DNA of 8,775 bases from CAYVQU01 sp964453155 (GCA_964453155.1 CAYVQU010000202.1:1-8775); one strand, 5' to 3'. Shown: positions 1 to 7,027, counted from the first letter of the stretch. Numbers and translations: made by a program. The notes: generated from the letters alone by a model not told the origin.

Positions 1-7
1 GTTCTTA

Positions 8-40
8 CTGCTCCATGCTCTTCTCGGAGCAGCTTCATTT
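8..40 (+). terminator. Possible terminator of a gene upstream of the window
   Basis: The arms CTGCTCC (8-14) and GGAGCAG (26-32) form a perfect 7-bp stem with an 11-base loop. The stem is followed by CTTCATTT, which is only a poor T-tract. It could end a gene lying to the left of the window, but the weak T-run keeps confidence low. Confidence 0.3.
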
Positions 41-55
41 ACCGGAAACTAAAAA

Positions 56-61
56 TATAAT
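56..61 (+). promoter_or_regulatory. Candidate -10 box for the lipoprotein-protease operon
   Basis: A perfect TATAAT lies 26 bases upstream of the lipoprotein ATG, in an A-rich stretch. The matching -35 position (about 33-38, CTTCAT) is poor. If used, transcription would start near 68 and give a leader of about 20 bases. No good Shine-Dalgarno sequence is seen before the ATG at 88. Confidence 0.45.
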
Positions 62-87
62 ACATTTGTCCGATACTAAAGACTATC

Positions 88-648
88 ATGAATAAAATAA
101 TAATCTTAGCAGTTGGTTGGGTAATCTTAGTCGCATGTAGCACTGATGAACAACAAGCTCAACCATCTCCAACCCCCTTTGAGATTGCTGAGTCAACTCC
201 AACAATGGTCGTTGATTCGTATCAGGATGAAGAAATAGTTCAAGAGAAACCAGTAATTGAATCTAACTTATTTCAATTGGTTGACTATCAGGGGGAAAGT
301 GCATTGGTCTTGGCTCCAACAGTAAGAAATCATCGTTATATAAGGATCGATTTTGATCTTTTAGGCGGAATCGCTGGACCAGGGATTGGTGATCAAATCG
401 ATATCCAATTATTTGATGACGATGTTAAGGTTGTTCAGGTCACGCGTATAGAGAAAAATTCTCAAGGTGGTTTCACTCTGTTTGGGAATCTTATGGGAGT
501 AGAACACAGCCAGATCATTTTTGTAGTGAATGAAACTAGATTCGTTGGGAAAATAACTCAAGGCCCAGAAACTTATGAAATTAAACCCGTGGTTGATGAT
601 ATTCACGTGCTTCTAGAAATTGATCAATCAGCATTTGATGAAGATTGA
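88..648 (+). CDS. Lipoprotein made of a stand-alone protease-propeptide-like domain
   Basis: This is a small exported lipoprotein of 186 residues. The N-terminus is a lipoprotein signal peptide: a short hydrophobic run and then a lipobox VAC with the lipidated Cys at residue 17. A Ser/Pro/Glu-rich linker follows to about residue 60. Residues 87-166 align by eye with residues 73-149 of the next gene's product, its propeptide region. Shared blocks are DF-LL, GD, LF, IEK, IFVV, VGK-T and Y-IK, about 25 identities over 80 positions by hand count. No catalytic motif is present, and Cys17 is the only cysteine. The gene ends 27 bases before the protease gene, so the two are probably cotranscribed. 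Known of such families: propeptides fold or inhibit their protease. Inferred here: the lipoprotein may bind the neighbouring protease in trans at the outer face of the membrane. It could instead be a decayed or repurposed duplicate. The start is the first ATG; its ribosome site is weak. Confidence 0.88.
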   Translation: MNKIIILAVGWVILVACSTDEQQAQPSPTPFEIAESTPTMVVDSYQDEEIVQEKPVIESNLFQLVDYQGESALVLAPTVRNHRYIRIDFDLLGGIAGPGIGDQIDIQLFDDDVKVVQVTRIEKNSQGGFTLFGNLMGVEHSQIIFVVNETRFVGKITQGPETYEIKPVVDDIHVLLEIDQSAFDED

Positions 649-663
649 TTTTAATTTACCGAA

Positions 664-670
664 AGAGGAG
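664..670 (+). promoter_or_regulatory. Strong Shine-Dalgarno of the metalloprotease gene
   Basis: AGAGGAG lies 5 bases before the ATG at 676 and fixes that start. It contrasts with the weak ribosome site of the lipoprotein gene in the same presumed operon, so the protease may be translated better than its partner. Confidence 0.75.
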
Positions 671-675
671 CTGAA

Positions 676-3600
676 ATGCAGCATACAACAGTGAAATTCA
701 GTATCAAATTATTCTTTATGTTTTTTGTTGGGTTAGTGATCTTCGTATTTGGATACCAAGTTGGATTTGCTCAAGAAGAAGCCCCTGATCGGAATACACA
801 ACCAGATGTAGGGTTGTTTTCGCCATTATCACAAGTTTCGGTGATGGGCGCAATGCCAGGTGAAATCATAATACAATCGCGGGATGTATTGGTCGATTTT
901 GAATTGCTGACTCAAAATTTCACGCCGGGAGATACGCTGACGTTAAATTTATTTGAAGGCGTAATTTTTACTGCCGTATTTGACAAAATTGAAAAAGTAG
1001 ATGACAGGCTGATCTGGTATGGACACCTAGCTGATATTGATTTTAGCCTTGTCATTTTTGTTGTTAGCGATGGGAGCCTAGTTGGTAAAGTTACATCTCC
1101 TCAGGGTTTTTATCAAATTAAATCTGATGAGGGGGTTCAAAAAATTATTCAATATAACCCTGGTGTTTTTCCAAAAGAAGAAGAGCCTATCCCTGTAGAA
1201 ACTTCCACCAGCCGCGGCAAAGAAGCCCGATCTGGTATCACGGCGGCCGATGACGGAACAATGGTTGATGTCATGGTGGTCTATACGGCTGATGCTGCGG
1301 CCGCATTGGGGGATCCCGAGGCATCAATTACCCTGGCCATTGCAGAGGCCAATACTTCGTATTCCAATAGTGATATTAATTTTCGAATTAATCTGGTTCA
1401 TTCTGCTCAAATTACATATACCGAAATTGTGACAGATTCTAGTAGTACTTACTTGTCCCATTTAAAAGGTATTTCTGATGGAAATATGGACGATGTTCAT
1501 ACCTGGCGGGATACATACCATGCCGATCATGTTGTTTTGATTACCGATTCGGGCGGTTGCGGCTTGGGATATTTGATGACAACAGTCTCGAGTTCTTTTC
1601 AAGATTCGGCTTTCTCAACCGTGCGAGACGATTGTCTGACGGGGAACCTCACACTGCCTCATGAAATAGGCCACAATATGGGTGCCCGTCACGATTGGTA
1701 TGTTGATGATGGAACTACCCCTTATTCCTATGCCCATGGCTATATTAATATGGTTGAAGAGTTTCGAACTGTTATGGCCTACGCCAATGAATGCAATGAT
1801 GAAAGTGGGAGTTGTCCTCGGTTGCAATATTGGTCTAACCCGAATAAAACGTATAACGGTGCCGCCATGGGTGAGCCGGAAGGTTCAGGGACTGGTTGTG
1901 TAAAAGGTACTTCCTACAATCCTGACCCCCATGACGATGATTGTGATGCCGACAACCACTTGACCCTGAACAATAACGCCTCAACTGTGGCCCAATTTAG
2001 GGATAGTGAAATTGTGTGGACTGGAAATGTTGATTCAGATTGGAACACCGCTGGGAATTGGGAACAAGTGGAGTTTACATCGTATGAAAGTTTTGAAGGG
2101 ACATTTCCACCAACTGGTTGGAGTAAGTATGAAACTGGGGATGCAGCTGATCCAGGTTGGGCTAAAACGAATCTCGAATATAGTGCTCATAGTGGAGATT
2201 ATCATGCTCGCCATAATGATGATAATCTCACTGCAAATGCAGTTGCTTGGTTAGTGATGCCTCAGACGAGTATAAATATTTCTGATGTCTCTTTAATTTT
2301 TTGGGAAAATAACAACCACATGGTAGATTACAATTATCATGGAGTTTTTGTATCTACTGCCAGTTGTGACCCAACTGACGGCCATTTTATTGAATTGGCG
2401 GAATACAATCAAGATGTTTCTAGTGTATGGACTGAGCGAACACTGAGTTTAAGTGCATATCTTGGAGAATCAGTCTGTATTGCCTTTAAATATATTGGGG
2501 ATGACGGTGCCGAATGGTATATTGATGATGTCAAAATCCAAGGAGGGAATACTATACAACGGGTACCGCGCACAATTGATGATGTAGTCATTCAATCGTC
2601 ACCAGCCAGTGGAAGATATCCCGAAATATCAAGTGGAACCGCAAATGCGCGCGAATTTATTGTTGAAGCTGATGCCCGGGTCACAATGACCAATGGTACT
2701 TTTAATGTTTTTGGTAATTGGGATGAACAAGGAACAACAGCCGTATTTAGTGGAACTGGTGGAACGGTTGTTTTGAGTGGTGCTTTGGATCAAATCATTG
2801 ACATGAACACCAATTCCAAAGTGAATAATCTGGAAGTTGGAAATGGCAGCACAAAAGCCGCGACTGTGAATAGTAATCTGAATGTCGATGGATATTTTAC
2901 GGTCGATCCAAATGCAACCTTCAACCAAGGAAGCAATACCGTGAATATTGGAGGGGTAACCACGATATCAGGAACTCTTAATGTAAATGCTGGTTCGATA
3001 GACTTAAATGGTAATCTGACAATTGATTCTGGTGCAACTTTAGATGGTGGTACGGGAGTTATCAATGTTGTGGGAAACTGGATGGATGATGGTAACGGTT
3101 TTGTTTGGGATACTTGTACGACGATATTTGATGGTACTACACAAGCAATTGATAAAACAACTACCTCAACGTTAATAAACGAGCCTTTTGATGAAGCTGA
3201 TGGAGGTGGGTGTGGATGTAGTTCAGCAAAACTTCCAAGTGGTTGGATTCGGGAACATTCTTCAGGGGATGGTTGGTTGGGTGGGGACCTTGGATATTGT
3301 ACATCAGGTTCTGCTATGAAGTGGGAAACTTCTTCTGACGCTTGGCTGTTCACATCGGGAGTTTCGCTCCAGCCGAATGTTACTTACCAACTTTCATATA
3401 ATTTTCGTCTTGGACCTACGGGCGATACCCAATTGATCAGTATTAGTATAGGTAATTCTCAGAATTCAGGTAGTATGACTACACAAATAAGTTCAGTCAC
3501 TGCGGCCAATACTACCTGCACCGTTCAGAATGACACCTTTACCGTATCAAGCTCTGGAACTTATTACTTGGGGATTCGGGCCCAAAATGGGAGCGGCTCA

Positions 3601-4356
3601 AATCGAGTAACGATTGATGATTTTCAACTGACAGCTGTTCAAAACCCTTCTTTCTATGATTTAAATGTTATTAGCATAGTATCGCCTGCCAAAGATATGA
3701 ATGTGAAAAATAATCTCACTGTTTATAGTAGTAGTACCTTGAATCTTGGATCAAATAACTTAGCTGTCGACGGCACCCTCACCAACAACGGCACGATCAA
3801 ACAAACGCAGGAAGTAAGCGGTACAACAGACGTATCATTCTTCAACACCGGGAGCTATGGCGGTGTAACCCTCAATGCAGAAACTAAAAATTTGGGTGAC
3901 ACCACCGTAGAAATTCGCGGCAATCAAGATTGCACCACCACTGCCGGGGAAACGGTCAAGCGCTGCTTTAAAATTACCCCCGAGAATTCTACGGAGCGGG
4001 ATACAACTATTACCTTCTACTTTGAAGATAGTGAATTATCGGGAAGTCCCCCAAATACATGTAGTTCTTTGGACGCTTATCATTGGAATGGTAGTAGTTG
4101 GGAAATATTGACGTTAGACACATCATACGGAACGAGCGGTCGCGATTGTTCCAGCACGCCACGTTCCATTCGAGTTAAGGATGTGGCTAGTTTTTCAGAA
4201 TTTGTGCTCAAATCGAGCGTACCCACCGCAGTGATCTTGAGTTCACTCTCGGCTGGCTCGGGATCGAATCAATTTGCTGTCCTGGCCGTGATTGCTTTGA
4301 GTCTTACGGTGTCAGGTGGCGTTACATTCTGGAAACGAAAAACCAAGCAAATCTAA
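676..4356 (+). CDS. Secreted, membrane-anchored reprolysin-like (M12-type) zinc metalloprotease with two choice-of-anchor-J-like domains
   Basis: This is a surface endopeptidase of 1226 residues. Domains in order: signal peptide 1-32 (likely cut after A32); propeptide about 60-150; metzincin domain about 196-445 with HEIGHNMGARHD, i.e. zinc ligands H329, H333 and H339, catalytic E330, and a Met-turn VMAY at M367; then a beta-rich stalk. The stalk starts with WNTAGNW (456-462), is interrupted by a choice-of-anchor-J-like domain (about 469-624, ending W-IDD), resumes at VPRTIDDVVI (630-639), continues as solenoid-like repeats, is interrupted by a second such domain (about 833-988, ending IDDFQL), and resumes at about 990. 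The C-terminus has PTAV (1183-1186), a hydrophobic segment (about 1200-1219) and a basic tail KRKTK, which suggests a cell-surface anchor. The propeptide has no cysteine, so a cysteine switch is unlikely. The propeptide-coding part is much more AT-rich than the start of the catalytic domain. Substrate is unknown. The family call is firm from the active site; the J-domain calls are by sequence pattern only. Confidence 0.93.
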   Translation: MQHTTVKFSIKLFFMFFVGLVIFVFGYQVGFAQEEAPDRNTQPDVGLFSPLSQVSVMGAMPGEIIIQSRDVLVDFELLTQNFTPGDTLTLNLFEGVIFTAVFDKIEKVDDRLIWYGHLADIDFSLVIFVVSDGSLVGKVTSPQGFYQIKSDEGVQKIIQYNPGVFPKEEEPIPVETSTSRGKEARSGITAADDGTMVDVMVVYTADAAAALGDPEASITLAIAEANTSYSNSDINFRINLVHSAQITYTEIVTDSSSTYLSHLKGISDGNMDDVHTWRDTYHADHVVLITDSGGCGLGYLMTTVSSSFQDSAFSTVRDDCLTGNLTLPHEIGHNMGARHDWYVDDGTTPYSYAHGYINMVEEFRTVMAYANECNDESGSCPRLQYWSNPNKTYNGAAMGEPEGSGTGCVKGTSYNPDPHDDDCDADNHLTLNNNASTVAQFRDSEIVWTGNVDSDWNTAGNWEQVEFTSYESFEGTFPPTGWSKYETGDAADPGWAKTNLEYSAHSGDYHARHNDDNLTANAVAWLVMPQTSINISDVSLIFWENNNHMVDYNYHGVFVSTASCDPTDGHFIELAEYNQDVSSVWTERTLSLSAYLGESVCIAFKYIGDDGAEWYIDDVKIQGGNTIQRVPRTIDDVVIQSSPASGRYPEISSGTANAREFIVEADARVTMTNGTFNVFGNWDEQGTTAVFSGTGGTVVLSGALDQIIDMNTNSKVNNLEVGNGSTKAATVNSNLNVDGYFTVDPNATFNQGSNTVNIGGVTTISGTLNVNAGSIDLNGNLTIDSGATLDGGTGVINVVGNWMDDGNGFVWDTCTTIFDGTTQAIDKTTTSTLINEPFDEADGGGCGCSSAKLPSGWIREHSSGDGWLGGDLGYCTSGSAMKWETSSDAWLFTSGVSLQPNVTYQLSYNFRLGPTGDTQLISISIGNSQNSGSMTTQISSVTAANTTCTVQNDTFTVSSSGTYYLGIRAQNGSGSNRVTIDDFQLTAVQNPSFYDLNVISIVSPAKDMNVKNNLTVYSSSTLNLGSNNLAVDGTLTNNGTIKQTQEVSGTTDVSFFNTGSYGGVTLNAETKNLGDTTVEIRGNQDCTTTAGETVKRCFKITPENSTERDTTITFYFEDSELSGSPPNTCSSLDAYHWNGSSWEILTLDTSYGTSGRDCSSTPRSIRVKDVASFSEFVLKSSVPTAVILSSLSAGSGSNQFAVLAVIALSLTVSGGVTFWKRKTKQI

Positions 4357-4382
4357 TGTAAACAGAATAGGATGCTGATAAT

Positions 4383-4425
4383 GTGGCTGGAGCTACTGAA
4401 AGGAGACTCCAGCCACTTTTGTTTT
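4383..4425 (+). terminator. Rho-independent terminator of the lipoprotein-protease operon
   Basis: GTGGCTGGAG (4383-4392) and CTCCAGCCAC (4407-4416) form a perfect 10-bp stem with a 14-base loop, followed by TTTTGTTTT. It lies 26 bases after the protease stop codon and separates this operon from the next promoter. Confidence 0.88.
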
Positions 4426-4444
4426 AAATCTCTGGCGTTCGATT

Positions 4445-4453
4445 TGATATAAT
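4445..4453 (+). promoter_or_regulatory. Extended -10 promoter of the phosphohexomutase gene
   Basis: TGATATAAT is a consensus extended -10 element (TG-N-TATAAT at 4448-4453). No convincing -35 is present at the usual spacing, which is compatible with an extended -10 promoter. Transcription from about 4460 would give a leader of about 148 bases that holds the inverted repeat at 4485-4539. Confidence 0.7.
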
Positions 4454-4484
4454 AGCAACAGTAAATTTTGAAATAAACTTGTAA

Positions 4485-4568
4485 GGCAATTTTCGGAAAA
4501 AAGCTATCAATGCACCGTATGCATCAACCGAAAATTGCCCAGGCGTGGCGGTAAATTTGCCAGTTTTT
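4485..4568 (+). promoter_or_regulatory. Structured 5' leader (nested inverted repeats) of the phosphohexomutase gene
   Basis: GGCAATTTTCGG (4485-4496) and CCGAAAATTGCC (4528-4539) are perfect 12-base inverted repeats. The 31-base interval holds a smaller hairpin, ATGCA (4510-4514) with TGCAT (4520-4524). Downstream, TGGC (4546-4549) can pair with GCCA (4559-4562) just before GTTTTT, a weak terminator-like element. The first arm can also pair imperfectly with 4553-4561, so two mutually exclusive folds can be drawn. No known riboswitch class is recognised. The long stem could instead be a protein-binding operator or a remnant terminator lacking its T-run. Confidence 0.5.
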
Positions 4569-4607
4569 CATTAAAGCACAAACCGACACGCACCTATTGG
4601 AGGCATC

Positions 4608-6029
4608 ATGGCGCATAAAATTAAATTTGGTACCGATGGCTGGCGCGGCAAAGTGGCAGAAGATTATACTTTTGCTAATGTCCGCCGGTGTTCGCAAGGA
4701 TTTGCATCCTATCTTCTTAACAAAGGCTATGCCGGGCAGTGGGTCATTGTTGGGCACGATAAACGTTACCAGGGCGAAGCTTTCGCCGCGGCGGTAGTTG
4801 AAGTGCTGGCTGGTAATGGTTTCAAGGTTTACCTGACCGATGGCGCGTCTCCAACCCCTGTGATTTCATATGCCGTGGTCGATAAAAACGCGGTCGGCGC
4901 GGTCAATGTAACCGCCTCTCACAACCCACCCACGGATAATGGTTTCAAAGTCCGCGATGAAAATGGGGGGGCGATTGACCCCAAAGGTTTGAAGGAGATC
5001 GAAAGCCTGATTCCAGATGATGAGAGCGGGGCCAAACGAGTTCCTTTGAAAGAAGCCCTGGCACAAGGCGTTGTGGAATATTTTGATTCTTCCGAAGGTT
5101 ACATTGCCCAGGTCGAACGGCTGATCGATTTGCAACCGATCCGCGATGCCGGGTTGAAGATTTTAGTCGACCCCATGTGGGGCAACGGCGCTGGGTGGTT
5201 CCCACGGCTATTGGGCGGTGGTAAAACGGAAATCATCGAAATTCATAACACTCGCAACCCCAATTTCCCTGAAATGAGCCGACCCGAGCCCATCCCCCCG
5301 AATGTTGACGTTGGTTTGCAAGCAACCGTCGACCATGACGCCAATGTGTGCATCATTTTTGATGGGGATGCAGATCGAGTTGGTCTGGGTAATGAGAATG
5401 GTGAATTCATCAATCAACTCAGAGCTTATGGTCTCTTGGCCTATTATCTCCTGGAAGTCAGAGGGGAACGCGGCCCGATTGTGAAGACGCTCTCCACAAC
5501 AAAGATGCTCAACAAACTGGGCGCGCTGTATGAGGTTCCCATTCATGAAACTGGGGTTGGATTTAAATTCGTGGCCCCCAAAATGATCGAAACCAAGGCC
5601 CTCATTGGCGGGGAAGAATCGGGGGGCTATGCCTTCCATGGACACGTTCCCGAAAGAGATGGCATTTTAGCGGGGCTGTATATTCTAGACATGATGGTCC
5701 GGCTGGAACGCAAACCCTCGGAGCTGATCGATTTGCTCTTCGAAAAAGTTGGCGCCCACTTCTACGATCGCATCGATACCCCCTTCCAGGGTGAACGCCA
5801 GGATAAAATTGACAAGATCATGGCGGCTAACCCCGAGAAGATTGGGGGATTGAAAGTTACTGATTTCATCACGATTGATGGGTATCAATTCCTGCTCGAA
5901 GATGGCGGCTGGCTGCTGATCCGATTCTCTGGCACTGAACCCATCATCCGAGTTTATTGTGAAACGACCCATGAAGACAAGGTCCAAGATATCTTGCAAG
6001 ATGGGTTGAAAATTGCGGGGATCAAATAG
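4608..6029 (+). CDS. Phosphoglucomutase/phosphomannomutase-family alpha-D-phosphohexomutase
   Basis: This cytoplasmic enzyme of 473 residues interconverts hexose 1- and 6-phosphates through a bisphosphate intermediate, supplying sugar nucleotides for polysaccharide, peptidoglycan or glycogen synthesis. All four family loops are intact: the catalytic phosphoserine in TASHNP (S104), the Mg-binding loop DGDADR (252-257), the sugar-specificity loop GEESG (335-339) and the phosphate-binding loop RFSGTEP (439-445). The N-terminal GTDGWRG is the usual family opening. Length is normal. The start at ATG 4608 is supported by GGAGG at 4599-4603. The gene appears to be a single transcription unit, with its own promoter and leader and a terminator 20 bases after the stop. 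The GEESG loop is compatible with glucose/mannose or glucosamine substrates. Which of PGM, PMM or GlmM activity dominates cannot be read from sequence alone, so no gene symbol is given. Confidence 0.95.
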   Translation: MAHKIKFGTDGWRGKVAEDYTFANVRRCSQGFASYLLNKGYAGQWVIVGHDKRYQGEAFAAAVVEVLAGNGFKVYLTDGASPTPVISYAVVDKNAVGAVNVTASHNPPTDNGFKVRDENGGAIDPKGLKEIESLIPDDESGAKRVPLKEALAQGVVEYFDSSEGYIAQVERLIDLQPIRDAGLKILVDPMWGNGAGWFPRLLGGGKTEIIEIHNTRNPNFPEMSRPEPIPPNVDVGLQATVDHDANVCIIFDGDADRVGLGNENGEFINQLRAYGLLAYYLLEVRGERGPIVKTLSTTKMLNKLGALYEVPIHETGVGFKFVAPKMIETKALIGGEESGGYAFHGHVPERDGILAGLYILDMMVRLERKPSELIDLLFEKVGAHFYDRIDTPFQGERQDKIDKIMAANPEKIGGLKVTDFITIDGYQFLLEDGGWLLIRFSGTEPIIRVYCETTHEDKVQDILQDGLKIAGIK

Positions 6030-6049
6030 GTTTTAGCTTTTTTTGGTAT

Positions 6050-6084
6050 CAGGTGTCAGGGAGAAACCTGACACCTGTTATTTT
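6050..6084 (+). terminator. Rho-independent terminator of the phosphohexomutase gene
   Basis: CAGGTGTCAGG (6050-6060) and CCTGACACCTG (6067-6077) form a perfect 11-bp stem with the tight loop GAGAAA, followed by TTATTTT. A second T-rich run (6031-6044) precedes the stem. Confidence 0.85.
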
Positions 6085-6092
6085 ATGTCTTA

Positions 6093-6138
6093 GATACTTC
6101 ATCCTGAGTAGCAAAAGCGTATCGAAGGGTGAAGTATC
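6093..6138. repeat. Palindromic intergenic repeat, copy 1 (CCTGAGTAG...CGTATCGAAGGG type)
   Basis: The arms GATACTTCATCCT (6093-6105) and AGGGTGAAGTATC (6126-6138) pair over 13 positions with one G-T wobble. The core between them is GAGTAGCAAAAGCGTATCGA. The core words CCTGAGTAG and CGTATCGAAGGGTG recur in copy 2, so this is a repeated element and not merely a hairpin. I recall similar dispersed repeats in bacterial genomes, but copy number here cannot be known from one window. Confidence 0.72.
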
Positions 6139-6148
6139 GGAATATCTC

Positions 6149-6185
6149 CAACCTGAGTAGGTCCACCGGACCGTATCGAAGGGTG
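6149..6185. repeat. Palindromic intergenic repeat, copy 2
   Basis: CCTGAGTAG (6152-6160) and CGTATCGAAGGGTG (6172-6185) match copy 1 in the same order and orientation. The loop differs: here the centre is a small perfect hairpin, GGTCC-ACC-GGACC (6160-6172). The outer arms are shorter and have a mismatch. The element ends 22 bases before the TatD-family start codon. Confidence 0.7.
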
Positions 6186-6207
6186 CTTTCAATATATCGA
6201 GTTGAAA

Positions 6208-6999
6208 ATGAAACTCACAGATACCCATTGTCATCTTGACTTTCGCAATTTTGATAAAGACCGACCGGCGGTGCTAAAGCGGGCCTGGAAAACGGGTTTG
6301 GAACGAATCCTGATCCCTGGGATTGATTTGGGTACTTGTTTTACGGCCACAAATATTGCTGAGGATCATGCCCAAATATTTGCTGCCGTCGGCGTTCATC
6401 CCAACAGCGCATTGACCTGGGAGGCCGACACCCTCGAGACCCTAACACAGATGGCAGACCATCCGAAGGTCGTGGCAATTGGGGAGATTGGGATCGATTA
6501 TTACCGCGACCGCGCGCCCCGCCAGCTTCAAAAGCGCGTTTTCAAATCCCAGCTCGATTTAGCCAGTCGTTTGCGACTCCCGGTTGTGATCCATATCCGC
6601 AACGCTGGCCCAGATGATCGGAGTTGTATTGCCGATGTGATCGCAATATTGAAGGAGTGGAAATCTCCGCTTGAAAATCCAGGCGTAATCCACTCATACT
6701 CGGGGAACTTGTTTGAGGCCGAAGATTTGCTGGCGATGGGTTATTTTTTAGGGATTACGGGACCAGTAACATTTAAAAAGGCGGTAGCGTTACAGCAAGT
6801 CGCGGCAGAAATACCCTTAGATCGGCTTCTGATTGAAACGGATGGCCCCTTCCTGACCCCACATCCATATCGGGGTAAACGCAATGAACCGTCCTATGTT
6901 CGTTATATAGCTGAAAAAATTGCAGAAGTCCGGGGAGTATCCCCCAAAATCGTCGCCGATCAAACTACTCATAATGCGCACCAATTGTTTGGATGGTAG
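6208..6999 (+). CDS. TatD-family metal-dependent hydrolase (putative deoxyribonuclease)
   Basis: This cytoplasmic TIM-barrel hydrolase has 263 residues from ATG 6208, the normal family length. Family motifs appear in order: DTHCHLDF with metal ligands H7 and H9; GVHPN; GEIGID with E93; VVIHIRNA with H129; GVIHSYSG with H162; and ETDGP with D212, followed by the typical PHPYRGKRNEP segment. All expected metal-binding positions are present. Characterised TatD proteins are metal-dependent DNases linked to DNA repair and degradation; the substrate of this copy is unknown. The frame is also open from TTG 6202, giving two extra residues (M-K). ATG 6208 is preferred because MKLTDTHCHLDF is the usual family start. 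Neither start has a clear Shine-Dalgarno sequence. The repeats at 6093-6185 occupy the upstream region, and no clear promoter is seen there. A strong terminator follows. Confidence 0.94.
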   Translation: MKLTDTHCHLDFRNFDKDRPAVLKRAWKTGLERILIPGIDLGTCFTATNIAEDHAQIFAAVGVHPNSALTWEADTLETLTQMADHPKVVAIGEIGIDYYRDRAPRQLQKRVFKSQLDLASRLRLPVVIHIRNAGPDDRSCIADVIAILKEWKSPLENPGVIHSYSGNLFEAEDLLAMGYFLGITGPVTFKKAVALQQVAAEIPLDRLLIETDGPFLTPHPYRGKRNEPSYVRYIAEKIAEVRGVSPKIVADQTTHNAHQLFGW

Positions 7000-7027
7000 T
7001 TGCGTATAGTCATTTTGTCGCAGAGTC

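Noticed and set aside
37..661. ATTTACCG repeated at 37-44 and 654-661, upstream of both the lipoprotein and the protease genes
   Set aside because: Eight bases in AT-rich surroundings, at different distances from the two start codons, is not enough to call an operator.
2790..3353. 187-codon open frame on the - strand, opposite the protease stalk
   Set aside because: It is antisense to a well-supported domain-rich gene, has low-complexity Pro/Ser/Val composition typical of shadow frames, and shows no recognisable motif.
5208..5645. 145-codon - strand open frame inside the phosphohexomutase gene
   Set aside because: The + strand encodes the intact metal-binding and sugar-binding loops here; the - frame has no family features.
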